Source: Mechercharimyces sp. CAU 1602 (GTDB lineage: Bacteria; Bacillota; Bacilli; Thermoactinomycetales; JANTPT01). From it: 64,000 nt of DNA. The DNA is taken from contig NZ_JANTPT010000003.1 of assembly GCF_024753565.1 (NCBI RefSeq), positions 124,001 through 188,000 on the forward strand, in the 5' to 3' direction. A program made the translations under genes and the position numbers. Below the pieces are notes generated by a model. That model was not told where the DNA came from. It did no database searches and saw only the letters and a program-made list of their open reading frames with translations. Below, piece after piece: positions 7,734 to 16,250 of this stretch (position 1 is its first letter; each line of letters opens with the position of its first letter).

Positions 7734-8669
7734 GTGGTTCACCTTGAACAGGTAGAGGCGTATGTACCAGAAGCGCGCGTCCCGATTGAACAATTAGGAG
7801 AGAGATTGGAGTTAAATCGCTATCAAATAAAACTCTTCCAGCGAATTCACGGATTACATGAGATATGTATGGATGAGGAGCAGTCACTCGTTTCGTTGTT
7901 AATTAAGCCATTGGCAAGAATTTTGATGTACGCTCCGAATGTGGTTGAGCACGTTCGCTATCTTGTTTATTGCCATACGATTAAGACAGTAACACCCTAC
8001 CCGATTAATGTATTGGAAGAGGTGAAGGAGGAGTTTGGTTTACAACATGCGCTCTCTTTTTCGCTCACACAGCAAAACTGTTCTTCTGGACTGGTAGCCA
8101 TGGAATTGGCAGATGATTTACTCCGTGGCGATGGCGATCCAGAGGCACGAGTACTTATTTTGTTGGGTGAAAAAGCTTCCCATCCGACGTTACAGCTGAT
8201 TCCCAATACGACCATAATGGGCGAAGCGGCTGCAGCATTAGTGGTGCGAGCCGGGGTGGGAAAAGATGAAGTGGTGGCGATACACCGTACGATTAGTGGG
8301 CAGTACGCTGCAGGTATCAATATCTCAGCAGAGAGCCTACGCCAGTTTGAACAGTCCTATGTTCCTACATTAGTAAAAACTATTCAGCTTACGCTAGATA
8401 AAGCAAATCTGTCTTTACAAGAGATAGAGTGGATATTACCTCATAATGTAAATCTATCTTCATGGACACAAGTGGCACGAGCGCTCTCATTTCCAGTAGA
8501 GAAAATTTACTTGGATAACGTATCGAAGTTAGGCCACTGCTTTTGCGCTGATTCGTTTATCAATTATCAAGATGTGGTGAAGCAAGGAATGATGCGGCGG
8601 GGTTCATATTATTTGTTGGTGACGGTAGGGTTGGGAGCCGTGTTTACGGTGGCGGTCATGCGTCATTAG
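7734..8669 (+). CDS. KASIII-like condensing enzyme, intact active site
   Basis: A 311-residue thiolase-fold protein of the FabH/KASIII type. The nucleophile is Cys116 in QQNCSSGL, the catalytic His is His237 in ILPHNVN (FabH has PHQAN), and the third position is His268 in KLGHCFCADS, where FabH has Asn. It therefore has a Cys-His-His set instead of the usual Cys-His-Asn. Starts at GTG 7734 with gggggaggga just upstream. Possible roles are chain initiation or extension on the cluster ACP, or acyl transfer as in CerJ/DpsC-type relatives. It precedes the ATP-grasp gene by 12 bp in the same operon. Confidence 0.75.
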   Translation: MVHLEQVEAYVPEARVPIEQLGERLELNRYQIKLFQRIHGLHEICMDEEQSLVSLLIKPLARILMYAPNVVEHVRYLVYCHTIKTVTPYPINVLEEVKEEFGLQHALSFSLTQQNCSSGLVAMELADDLLRGDGDPEARVLILLGEKASHPTLQLIPNTTIMGEAAAALVVRAGVGKDEVVAIHRTISGQYAAGINISAESLRQFEQSYVPTLVKTIQLTLDKANLSLQEIEWILPHNVNLSSWTQVARALSFPVEKIYLDNVSKLGHCFCADSFINYQDVVKQGMMRRGSYYLLVTVGLGAVFTVAVMRH

Positions 8670-8681
8670 GGGGGATAAGTC

Positions 8682-10052
8682 ATGCACGTACAAACATCAA
8701 CGTTCTGGTCGAAATGGAAAGAAGGAGTCGTTGGAGACGAGCAGGCAACTCTGATTTTGCTCGGTAACTTTGAGGTAGAGGAGTATTGGGCACAAGATCG
8801 TCTGAAATTACCAAGTGTGAGTGGGAAAGGGGGGCGTCGGATTGTTCATCGGATGGAGGAACTGGGCGTTTTTCTCGCCTCTACGGAAGACGTTGTGGTA
8901 ATGAAGGCAGGGATGGATGTTACTTATCAGCAATATATGCAAGAAATTAAACATCCACTACCTAACATGATCTCCTTATCCCGCAATATCCCTCACTTGT
9001 CGATTACAGAAAACTTATTGCAATGCGAGCAGACCATCGCCCAGTTAAAGATGTTGCGACAGGAGCATTCTGCGCTCTATCTTCTTCCTTTTGGTGTTTC
9101 CGGTCATGAGGAGGAGCTAGCACAGTTAACAGGAATTCCACTTGCAGTTCCCTCTCAAGCTATTTTCGAGCGAGTAAATAGTAAAATTTATTCGCGTAAG
9201 ATTAATGAGGAGTTAGGGATCAGACAAGTTCCGGGGGTTTGTTGTGAAGGAATAGCCGAATTACAGTCTGGATTTGCTCGTATGAGAGCATCTTTGACGG
9301 CAGGAAAAAAGATAGTGCTCAAAGATGCCCACGGTGTTTCCGGTAAAGGGATCACCGTAATTGAGTCGGAGAAACGTTTTCAACAGCTGCTTAAGATGTT
9401 GACTCGAAGTTGTACAGGGAAGAAGGAACAGGTGGCATTTGTCTTAGAGGAATGGGTGGAGAAGAGATGCGATCTTAACGTACAAGCTGTAATTACTCGT
9501 ACAGGAGAGGTGCTACTGCATGCCATAAAAGAAGCGGTAACTCGGGGAGGTGTGCATCAAGGACATTACTTTCCGGCTCGGTTGACGCCAACACAGCGAA
9601 CGCAGCTATATGAGGTAGTACAGAAGCTAGGACATGCCTTGTACGCAGATGGCTACTTTGGGATGATGGGGGTTGATGCGATGGTGGGTGTAGATGATTC
9701 CTTGTGGCCCAATGTAGAAATCAATGCTCGTCTAAATTTATCTACTTATCAGTCTCTTTTGGAAGAGCGCTATGTGGCAGCGGGACAGGTTATGTGGGCA
9801 AAGCATTACCCTGTTCAGTTGGTAAGGCCCCTCCCTTTTCGTGATTTACGAGATCGTCTAGACGATCTGCTTTTGACGAAACGAGGCGAATGCGGTCTTT
9901 TTATTCATAATCATGCAACGATGAATGCTGCTTATCAAGAAGATGGGAAACCATTTCCCGGTCGCTTGTATGCTCTTCTGATCGCTGATGAAGATGAACA
10001 ATTGTATGCATTAAACGATGAGGTGGAACAACGGTTGCAATCACTGATCTAG
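8682..10052 (+). CDS. ATP-grasp ligase, BtrJ / PGM1-like
   Basis: A 456-residue protein with a pre-ATP-grasp part and an ATP-grasp fold. A nucleotide-binding Lys and glycine loop are visible (KIVLKDAHGVSGKG, Lys214). The metal-binding segment is VDAMVGVDDSLWPNVEIN (Asp332, Glu346, Asn348). The following decarboxylase and ACP genes reproduce the butirosin BtrJ-BtrK-BtrI set. There BtrJ loads L-glutamate through its gamma-carboxyl onto the ACP pantetheine. By analogy this enzyme likely loads an amino acid onto the ACP; which amino acid is not visible. A peptide-ligase role, as in PGM1, is an alternative. SD at gggggat before the ATG. Confidence 0.7.
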   Translation: MHVQTSTFWSKWKEGVVGDEQATLILLGNFEVEEYWAQDRLKLPSVSGKGGRRIVHRMEELGVFLASTEDVVVMKAGMDVTYQQYMQEIKHPLPNMISLSRNIPHLSITENLLQCEQTIAQLKMLRQEHSALYLLPFGVSGHEEELAQLTGIPLAVPSQAIFERVNSKIYSRKINEELGIRQVPGVCCEGIAELQSGFARMRASLTAGKKIVLKDAHGVSGKGITVIESEKRFQQLLKMLTRSCTGKKEQVAFVLEEWVEKRCDLNVQAVITRTGEVLLHAIKEAVTRGGVHQGHYFPARLTPTQRTQLYEVVQKLGHALYADGYFGMMGVDAMVGVDDSLWPNVEINARLNLSTYQSLLEERYVAAGQVMWAKHYPVQLVRPLPFRDLRDRLDDLLLTKRGECGLFIHNHATMNAAYQEDGKPFPGRLYALLIADEDEQLYALNDEVEQRLQSLI

Positions 10053-10067
10053 AAGGAGGAAAAGACG

Positions 10068-11360
10068 ATGGATGGGCAATATCGAGTGCAGGGAAAGTCG
10101 CTTTCTGCGTTAGCAGACGAGTATGACACTCCTTTGTATGTATATGATGGCCATGTGATGGTAAATACATTTCGCTCGTTACAAGAATGTTTGAGTAATG
10201 AGTTTGAGTTTTTCTACTCACTTAAAGCTAACCCTAATCTATCAGTATATGCACTCCTACAGCAGTTGGGTGCACGAGCTGAAGTGTCGTCATTAACAGA
10301 GTTAGAGATAGCGATCCGTGCGGGTACACCTGCAGAAAATATCATTTTTTTAGGACCAGGTAAAAGTATGACTGAGCTGATAGCCTGTATCGACTATGGC
10401 ATTTATGCCATTGTGTGTGAGTCATTTGGTGAACTGGAGCAGATTGAGAGGCTGGCACAACAGAGGGGGCGCATCGTTGATGTGGCTTTGCGTATCAACC
10501 CGGCCTTTACAGTTAAAGGCTCCCGGTTGACGATGGGGGGGAAACCGCGTCAATTTGGCATCGACGAAGAACAAGTACTGGAGCAACTGCCATTGGTGCG
10601 TTCGTATCGACATATCCGAATGCTAGGGGTACACGTCTATATGGGTACTCGGATTTTAGAAGCAGATGTCATTGCTCAAAACACTGAGAAGATCTTTGCT
10701 CTGACCCGCCGAGTTGAGCAGAGATTAGGATATACACTGGATATGGTCGATATTGGAGGAGGATTAGGTGTTCCTTATTTTGACCAGGAGCAGGAGCTGG
10801 ATGTAGTAAGCTTAGCTAATAAGCTTAATCCACTGGTTGAATCGTTTCGGGGAGACCATCCGCATACGCGTATCATTATGGAATTGGGGCGTTATTTGGT
10901 AGGGATGAGCGGGATATTGGTGACTCGTGTTCGCTACAAAAAGGATTCCTTTGGGGAGACGTTTCTAATTGTGGATGGTGGAACGCATTGTCATATGGCG
11001 GCGGTGGGTATAGGGTCTTTCGTGAAACGCAATTTTCCAATCCGACATGTAGAGAAGTATCAATGTGACCCCACGCATTCGTATCACATCACAGGACCAC
11101 TTTGTACACCAAACGATCAGATCGGCAAGGCAGTAATGTTACCAGAAGTAGAGGTGGGGGATTTACTGGGTCTTTTTCATTCGGGTGCATATGGACCGAC
11201 CGCTTCTCCAGTCTTATTTTTAAGTCATGGATTTCCAGCAGAAGTGATGGTGTATAAAGGAGAAGCGTTTTTGATTCGAGAACGGGATACGACAGCTGAC
11301 ATGTTGCGCAAACAACGTTTACTAGACGGTATGAAAGTAGAAGCGAATACACGCCGATGA
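10068..11360 (+). CDS. PLP-dependent decarboxylase, BtrK / DAP-decarboxylase-like
   Basis: A 430-residue fold-type III (alanine racemase fold) PLP enzyme. The Schiff-base Lys is in FYSLKANPN (Lys53), a glycine-rich phosphate loop is DIGGGLG (229-234), followed by ELGRYL, and the partner-subunit cysteine is in GPLCTPND (Cys346). BtrK in butirosin synthesis decarboxylates a gamma-glutamyl-thioester on the ACP to give 4-aminobutyryl-ACP. The gene lies between the BtrJ-like ligase (15 bp) and the ACP (21 bp), so an ACP-tethered substrate is likely. It could instead act on a free diamino acid such as DAP, ornithine or arginine. Confidence 0.75.
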   Translation: MDGQYRVQGKSLSALADEYDTPLYVYDGHVMVNTFRSLQECLSNEFEFFYSLKANPNLSVYALLQQLGARAEVSSLTELEIAIRAGTPAENIIFLGPGKSMTELIACIDYGIYAIVCESFGELEQIERLAQQRGRIVDVALRINPAFTVKGSRLTMGGKPRQFGIDEEQVLEQLPLVRSYRHIRMLGVHVYMGTRILEADVIAQNTEKIFALTRRVEQRLGYTLDMVDIGGGLGVPYFDQEQELDVVSLANKLNPLVESFRGDHPHTRIIMELGRYLVGMSGILVTRVRYKKDSFGETFLIVDGGTHCHMAAVGIGSFVKRNFPIRHVEKYQCDPTHSYHITGPLCTPNDQIGKAVMLPEVEVGDLLGLFHSGAYGPTASPVLFLSHGFPAEVMVYKGEAFLIRERDTTADMLRKQRLLDGMKVEANTRR

Positions 11361-11381
11361 GGCAGAGAAAGGGTGGTTAAT

Positions 11382-11657
11382 ATGAAAAGAGAGCAAGTGG
11401 TTGTGGCGATTAAGCGCTCCTTAAAAGAAGTGCTAAATATGAAAGAAGTGGATCATATCACAGAGAAGACCTCTCTTTTTGATGATTTGGCGCTGGATTC
11501 CACGTCGGTGTTGGAATTATTGATGGTGTTAGAAGATGAAGTGGAAGGCTTGTATGTGGATCCAGAGACGTTAGAACCGCACCATTTTGAAACAGTGGGG
11601 TCGTTGGCGACGTATATTGAATCGCATCTTAAAGATGTGACAGAGCATGTTGGCTAA
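11382..11657 (+). CDS. Acyl carrier protein
   Basis: About 91 residues, the size of a free ACP. The phosphopantetheine site is LALDSTSVLEL (Ser40), with helix II and III patterns after it. The ATG at 11382 is preferred over a GTG at 11373 because aaagggtgg precedes it at a suitable distance. It probably holds the amino-acyl unit made by the two upstream enzymes, then serves the KAS-like and dehydrogenase-like proteins. Its 3' end overlaps the next gene by 11 bp. Confidence 0.85.
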   Translation: MKREQVVVAIKRSLKEVLNMKEVDHITEKTSLFDDLALDSTSVLELLMVLEDEVEGLYVDPETLEPHHFETVGSLATYIESHLKDVTEHVG

Positions 11658-12501
11658 TCTCTATGTGGAGCATCTGGATTATCATTGTTTTACTCAGCAG
11701 CGTCCCTATCTATTTGATGAGCTCGTGCATCGCTTTCAGCAGGAGTTGTTGCAGCCGCATGGTCTGCATGTAGATACGGCCTTGCTGGAACGGAGCTCAC
11801 ACCACTCTTTTTTAGAGATGAGTAAGTCTTTATTAGATCCATTGGCTGTACAAGGAAAGTTAGAGGGTGTAGATTTGGTGGTATTGGCATACTGCACTCC
11901 AGATGTGAATGTAACGGATTCTGTTGTTTGCCACTTGATTCATCAATATCAGTTGGAAGGGGCTAATGGCTTTGCTATCTCTGATATGGGGATGGCGGCT
12001 AGTTGGACGGCATTACAAGTGATTGCGGATCGCTTTTACACTGGTTCTAGTCAAAAGGCAATTTTGATCGCCTTAGACCAAACCACATTTCCTAATCGCA
12101 TAGCTCATGTTCATGATCGGCAACTACGGGATGCAGGTTCGATTCTGCTTATGAGCCGAACAGCTAGTGAGGAAGAGAGTTGGAGCTTAGTAGACAGGAT
12201 GTATCGATACTCTCCTCAGGGAATAGAGGGAAGGGTGAACGATACAGTTGCTAGTTGGAGTTTGGAATATTCACTCAAAGAAGAGCGGGCGGTTATCGTT
12301 GCCCATCGCTCGTTGGAACCGTGTCTGTATTGGGTAGATCAGCCTGTTGTTTATTATGATGCGGATACGCACCTGGTAACGGCTCCCTTTATCACATGGC
12401 ACCAGCAATTAAAGGGAGCGCCCGAGTACGTGTGGTGGATGCATTACGATGATGTTCATCCTTTCTATTACAGTGCTCTCTTTCGTTCCCATCAGGTATA
12501 A
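11647..12501 (+). CDS. Degenerate KASIII-like protein (no active-site Cys)
   Basis: A 284-residue protein with thiolase-fold features such as VDLVVLAYCTPD and DRQLRDAGSILLMSR. At the nucleophile position it reads ISDMGMAASW, so no cysteine is present, and the C-terminal PHN and GH motifs are missing. It is shorter than its relatives at 7734 and 12520. A plausible role is a non-catalytic partner of the intact KASIII-like enzyme encoded next, like a chain-length factor. Translationally coupled to the ACP gene by overlap. Function inferred from context only. Confidence 0.55.
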   Translation: MLANLYVEHLDYHCFTQQRPYLFDELVHRFQQELLQPHGLHVDTALLERSSHHSFLEMSKSLLDPLAVQGKLEGVDLVVLAYCTPDVNVTDSVVCHLIHQYQLEGANGFAISDMGMAASWTALQVIADRFYTGSSQKAILIALDQTTFPNRIAHVHDRQLRDAGSILLMSRTASEEESWSLVDRMYRYSPQGIEGRVNDTVASWSLEYSLKEERAVIVAHRSLEPCLYWVDQPVVYYDADTHLVTAPFITWHQQLKGAPEYVWWMHYDDVHPFYYSALFRSHQV

Positions 12502-12519
12502 AGGAGGGGAGGGCGATAG

Positions 12520-13479
12520 ATGAACGGTACATTTGGTATTAAGGGAATAGGAACCTATATCCCTGCTACTTTTCAGACAGTAGAAGAGGTCTTGGCAGGA
12601 GTAGGAGCAGGAGTGGGCGAACGGCGTTTGTTGGAACGGATTCACCAACTGCGCCAAATTCCTATGGTGAAGTCAGGGCAGCGTTTGGAAGAAACTATCA
12701 CCTATGCGCTCGAAGATCTAAAGACAAAAGTGGAAAGCTGTTCGATCGATGTGGCTCTCTATGCTCATTCTCAGTTTACACATGTACCCTTCCGCTACGA
12801 TCTTCTGTATAAAGTACTTGAGGTGCAGGGATGGGAACATGTCCCCTGTTATGGTGTGGATCAGCTAAATTGTGCTTCTTTTTTTGCTGCATTGCAATTG
12901 GCGCATTCCATCTTTGCTCGGGATGAATTGGTAGAGAATGTGCTTTTAATATCCGCTGATCAGAGTAATTTTTTGTCTTATGGACGCTATATTTCTCGAG
13001 CTACGATTATGGGTGATTCGGCTACTGCTCTGCTGCTTACACGTACAGGTTTTCGCCATCGCTATCTTTTTACATCTGTGCATTCAGATCCACGTTTTCA
13101 TCGTGGCTTCTATGATTCTGAGGAGAATCGGAAAGCATTTAACCACGACTATCTTTCCAATATTATGGAGGGAATGGAGCATACATTGCGGGAAGTTGGG
13201 ATGGGGCTGGAAGAGGTGGATTTCATTTTGCCGCACAACGTAAATCACACCACATGGCGACGCTTTAGCGAGCGTAGCGGCATGAAAGCAGATAAAGTGA
13301 TGACCGCATGGATTTCGCAGTTGGGTCACACTTATACTACGGATGCCCAGCTCATTTTAGCACAACTGTTAGCAAAGTCTGTGTTTCAAGCGGGAAATCG
13401 GTACATGATGGTGGGAGTTGGATTGGGTTGCTTTGTGGGTACCGCTATCTTTGAAGTGATAGAGGAAGGAGTAGGCTGA
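12520..13479 (+). CDS. KASIII-like condensing enzyme, second intact copy
   Basis: A 319-residue paralogue of the protein at 7734. Active-site residues: Cys118 in DQLNCASFF, His239 in ILPHNVNHTTW, and His270 in SQLGHTYTTDAQ, again Cys-His-His rather than FabH-type Cys-His-Asn. The glycine-rich C-terminus (MMVGVGLGCFVGTAIFEV) is typical of the fold. Strong site aaggagggga before ATG 12520. Its stop overlaps the next start (TGATG). With the degenerate protein just upstream it may form a heterodimer. Confidence 0.75.
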   Translation: MNGTFGIKGIGTYIPATFQTVEEVLAGVGAGVGERRLLERIHQLRQIPMVKSGQRLEETITYALEDLKTKVESCSIDVALYAHSQFTHVPFRYDLLYKVLEVQGWEHVPCYGVDQLNCASFFAALQLAHSIFARDELVENVLLISADQSNFLSYGRYISRATIMGDSATALLLTRTGFRHRYLFTSVHSDPRFHRGFYDSEENRKAFNHDYLSNIMEGMEHTLREVGMGLEEVDFILPHNVNHTTWRRFSERSGMKADKVMTAWISQLGHTYTTDAQLILAQLLAKSVFQAGNRYMMVGVGLGCFVGTAIFEVIEEGVG

Positions 13480-14129
13480 TGGAAACAACATTAAGGCGCA
13501 CAAATCAATCAGAAATCATGCGGATGTGGCGATATTTGCAAAAAGAACCTTGGGGTGGGATTTTGCGTGTGTGGGAAGAAGAAAGGATGGAGACAGTGTA
13601 TGCTCCCCACGGTTTTACGTTGCTGAGTCGAGGGAGGGGGGAGAAAAAACGGGTGTTTTCTTACTTAGACAGGGTGCCTGATCAGTGGTTGGAAAGAGAT
13701 CATGTCGAAGTGTATAGGGTACAAAGAGGTGTGTCGGAGTATACGCCGGAGGGGCAAGAGGAAGGTGCATGGCAACAGAGGTGGGAAGAGCGTGTTTTTC
13801 ATCTGCGCTTTGCGCTGGCGCTGATGGTATTGGAGCAGTGTAAACAACACTTAGAAAAGCGGCGCGCTCAGGGGATACCTACGTTGCAACATCAGATGGT
13901 GAAAAGTTTGATTTCTGATTTTTTGATCTTGTTGGAATGTGTGTACAGTAGAGATTCTACTTCTTCCGATTTGGAACAAAGGCGTTTGCGTCACTTTGAT
14001 CATACAAGATTGGATCAACAAGTATGCTCGTTATTAAAACTGATGGGTGGACATGGATATATAAGTTCCGGCTGTAGTCGCTGGGGCCATGCGCTCAGCG
14101 TGATTCATAACGTATGGGTAGTGAGGTGA
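13479..14129 (+). CDS. Acyl-CoA-dehydrogenase-like stub (C-terminal domain)
   Basis: A 216-residue protein. Its last third resembles the C-terminal helical domain of acyl-CoA dehydrogenases (LLKLMGGHGYISSGCSRWG, cf. the GG-GY motif). The N-terminal and beta-barrel FAD-binding domains are absent and the first 100 residues are not recognised. A full dehydrogenase follows 5 bp downstream, so this may be a structural or regulatory partner, as in heteromeric ACADs. The family link is weak and rests on that motif plus context. Confidence 0.45.
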   Translation: METTLRRTNQSEIMRMWRYLQKEPWGGILRVWEEERMETVYAPHGFTLLSRGRGEKKRVFSYLDRVPDQWLERDHVEVYRVQRGVSEYTPEGQEEGAWQQRWEERVFHLRFALALMVLEQCKQHLEKRRAQGIPTLQHQMVKSLISDFLILLECVYSRDSTSSDLEQRRLRHFDHTRLDQQVCSLLKLMGGHGYISSGCSRWGHALSVIHNVWVVR

Positions 14130-14134
14130 AAGGG

Positions 14135-15298
14135 ATGGTATCGACAGCTGCTTGGAAGGAATACGAGGAGCAATTAACCGTTATCTCTCAACGCTTCCGT
14201 CAAATCGGGATGGAGTTGGAAAGGGAGCCGGAGATGATCGCTACAGTGGTGGAAGAAGAGCCGCTTCGGATCTATCGCAAACAGATGCTTCCTCCTGACT
14301 ACAACGATGAACCAGTAAAAACGGCAGATGGAACCTTGTTTTATGGACTTACCTGTCAGGAGCGGGTGCGCTCTTTTGAAAAATTGGCATATGGTGATTT
14401 TGGCGTTACTCTCGCTTGTCCAGGCCCGTCTTTGTCAGGGATGGTGATTCAGGACTTAGCAGATGAAGAGCAACAGGATCGTTACTATACACGCTTAGTG
14501 GAGAAGCCGACTTGGACTTTTTTCGCTTTGACTGAGCCAGGTTATGGTTCTGATCCGATGGGGATGGAAACTCGGTTGACGAAGGAACAAGTAGGAGACG
14601 GATATCGCCTACATGGGGAGAAAATGTTTATTGGTAATGGTGCGAGAGCAGATGTGGGCGTTGTGTTCGCCCGCAAAACATCAGGTCCTCTCGGGATCGA
14701 GGTGGTACTGGTAGAAACAAATCACCTAGAGGGATTTAAAGCAGATTCATTGGAGACATGGGGGGTGCGCGCAGCAGGTCTTAGCCGTTTAACTTTTACT
14801 CATTGTCACATCGCTGAGGAGCAAGTGGTCGGTCGTCATTTACGCCCGATGAAGCGAGGAATGATGGGGGCTGTTACCACCTTTAACAAGATGCGTCCTA
14901 GCATTGCAGCTGCAGCATTAGGGATTGCGCAAGCTGCGTATGACTATGTATATGAACAGCGCCGTCAGTGGTTGGAAGCGGAGAAAACTACACTACAAAA
15001 CTTGGAGTTAGAGCTTATATCTGTACGGCAACTAATTCGGCGAGCGGCAGAGGAAGTGGATGCGAACCCTCGTAATGGCCATTATGCCTCGGTGGCGAAA
15101 GTACAGGCATCTTCATTGGCAGAAAGGATGACAGATTCAGCGCTTATGTTGATGGGAGCTGGTTCGATCTACGAGCACCCTTGTTTATACAAATGGTATC
15201 GTGATGCACGTGCATGTGAGTTTATGGAGGGGACGTCGCATATACAAAAACAGACTGTGTTTCAGGCCTTTATGAGTGGGAAGATGCAACATGTATAG
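14135..15298 (+). CDS. Acyl-CoA/acyl-ACP dehydrogenase family enzyme
   Basis: A full-length flavoprotein of about 387 residues. It has the FAD-contact motif FALTEPGYGSDP, the central-domain segment GEKMFIGNGARAD, and the base-containing segment EFMEGTSHIQK near the C-terminus, where Glu is the ACAD catalytic base. The start at ATG 14135 fits the upstream gtgaggtg better than the ATG at 14114. In this operon the likely substrate is an acyl chain on the cluster ACP, giving alpha,beta-unsaturation; no dedicated ketoreductase or dehydratase is encoded nearby. The 3' end overlaps the next gene. Confidence 0.8.
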   Translation: MVSTAAWKEYEEQLTVISQRFRQIGMELEREPEMIATVVEEEPLRIYRKQMLPPDYNDEPVKTADGTLFYGLTCQERVRSFEKLAYGDFGVTLACPGPSLSGMVIQDLADEEQQDRYYTRLVEKPTWTFFALTEPGYGSDPMGMETRLTKEQVGDGYRLHGEKMFIGNGARADVGVVFARKTSGPLGIEVVLVETNHLEGFKADSLETWGVRAAGLSRLTFTHCHIAEEQVVGRHLRPMKRGMMGAVTTFNKMRPSIAAAALGIAQAAYDYVYEQRRQWLEAEKTTLQNLELELISVRQLIRRAAEEVDANPRNGHYASVAKVQASSLAERMTDSALMLMGAGSIYEHPCLYKWYRDARACEFMEGTSHIQKQTVFQAFMSGKMQHV

Positions 15299-16232
15299 GG
15301 AGCAGAAACAAAACCGCATAAGCATTGATGCATTAGCACTTACACGTGTGAAAGCAGACAGATATCAGCATGATACGGTTCCGCCTGATGATTTCTATGA
15401 AATGCAGTTGCACTACGATGCGGAGTGTTATTATCACCAGCGTTCATGGCATCAATTGCCGACGCAGTCGATCAGAGTGGAAGGAAGAAGGGTCTCACAT
15501 GAAGAAGTTTCACTGTGTACACTCTCCTCTTTAGAGGGGATACTGCCACCGGGGAGAATGACGTCTGCACAAGTGTTGTTAGTAGCGCATTCGTTTTATA
15601 CTCGCCTCTCTGCGAATCCCATGCTGGCACGGCTTTTAGAATACTGGAAAAAAAGACCGCGCATCGCACTCGGTTTGTCGCATTTAGGAGAGGTAGCCTC
15701 AACGGAAGGGGTACGTGTCGCGGATTGGACGCTAGCTGAAGGTGAAACAGGAGTTCTACTTCTCAGTGAGCAACAGTTTTTCCTCCCACACCGATTCGCG
15801 CCCCCTCCAGCGCTTCCGCTTGGAGATGCAACGGTCGCGCTCTCTCTATCAAAGGACGGGGAAACGATAATTTTAGAGCAGCATAAGCGTGGGGTGATGC
15901 AGAACAAACGAATTTTACCCGCATGGGAAGATTGGATACAGCAGGTGAAGCGGATCGTGGAGGCAGAGCGAGATGAGGTTGATTGGGTTGTTATTCAGCA
16001 GGCTTTTTCTACACAGGTAGTAGAAGATGAGAAGCTGTTTGTACGTCAGCATCAGATTGATCATAACTTACAATGCACGGATGTTTGGATCACGTTAGCA
16101 GAAGGGTTAACGCAGAATGTGATTAGGGTTGGTGATCGCGTGTTACTCCTTTCCTTTGATCGGCTTCATACCTATTCAATGATACAGCTGTTGGTGCAAG
16201 CGCGTCCACGGATGAGTGATGCGTGGATATAA
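15291..16232 (+). CDS. Highly degenerate KAS-like protein
   Basis: About 313 residues, similar in size and region order to the KASIII-like proteins of the cluster. The nucleophile region reads IALGLSHLGEVAST without Cys, and the His-Asn motif is replaced by VVIQQAFS. It retains a thiolase-fold style (VLLVAHSFYTR, ETGVLLLS). It is probably non-catalytic; a partner for one of the two intact KAS-like enzymes is likely. The ATG at 15291 (overlapping the dehydrogenase stop) is preferred; 15276 is the alternative. The family call is tentative. Confidence 0.4.
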   Translation: MYREQKQNRISIDALALTRVKADRYQHDTVPPDDFYEMQLHYDAECYYHQRSWHQLPTQSIRVEGRRVSHEEVSLCTLSSLEGILPPGRMTSAQVLLVAHSFYTRLSANPMLARLLEYWKKRPRIALGLSHLGEVASTEGVRVADWTLAEGETGVLLLSEQQFFLPHRFAPPPALPLGDATVALSLSKDGETIILEQHKRGVMQNKRILPAWEDWIQQVKRIVEAERDEVDWVVIQQAFSTQVVEDEKLFVRQHQIDHNLQCTDVWITLAEGLTQNVIRVGDRVLLLSFDRLHTYSMIQLLVQARPRMSDAWI

Positions 16233-16250
16233 CGAGAGAGAGAAGAGAGG

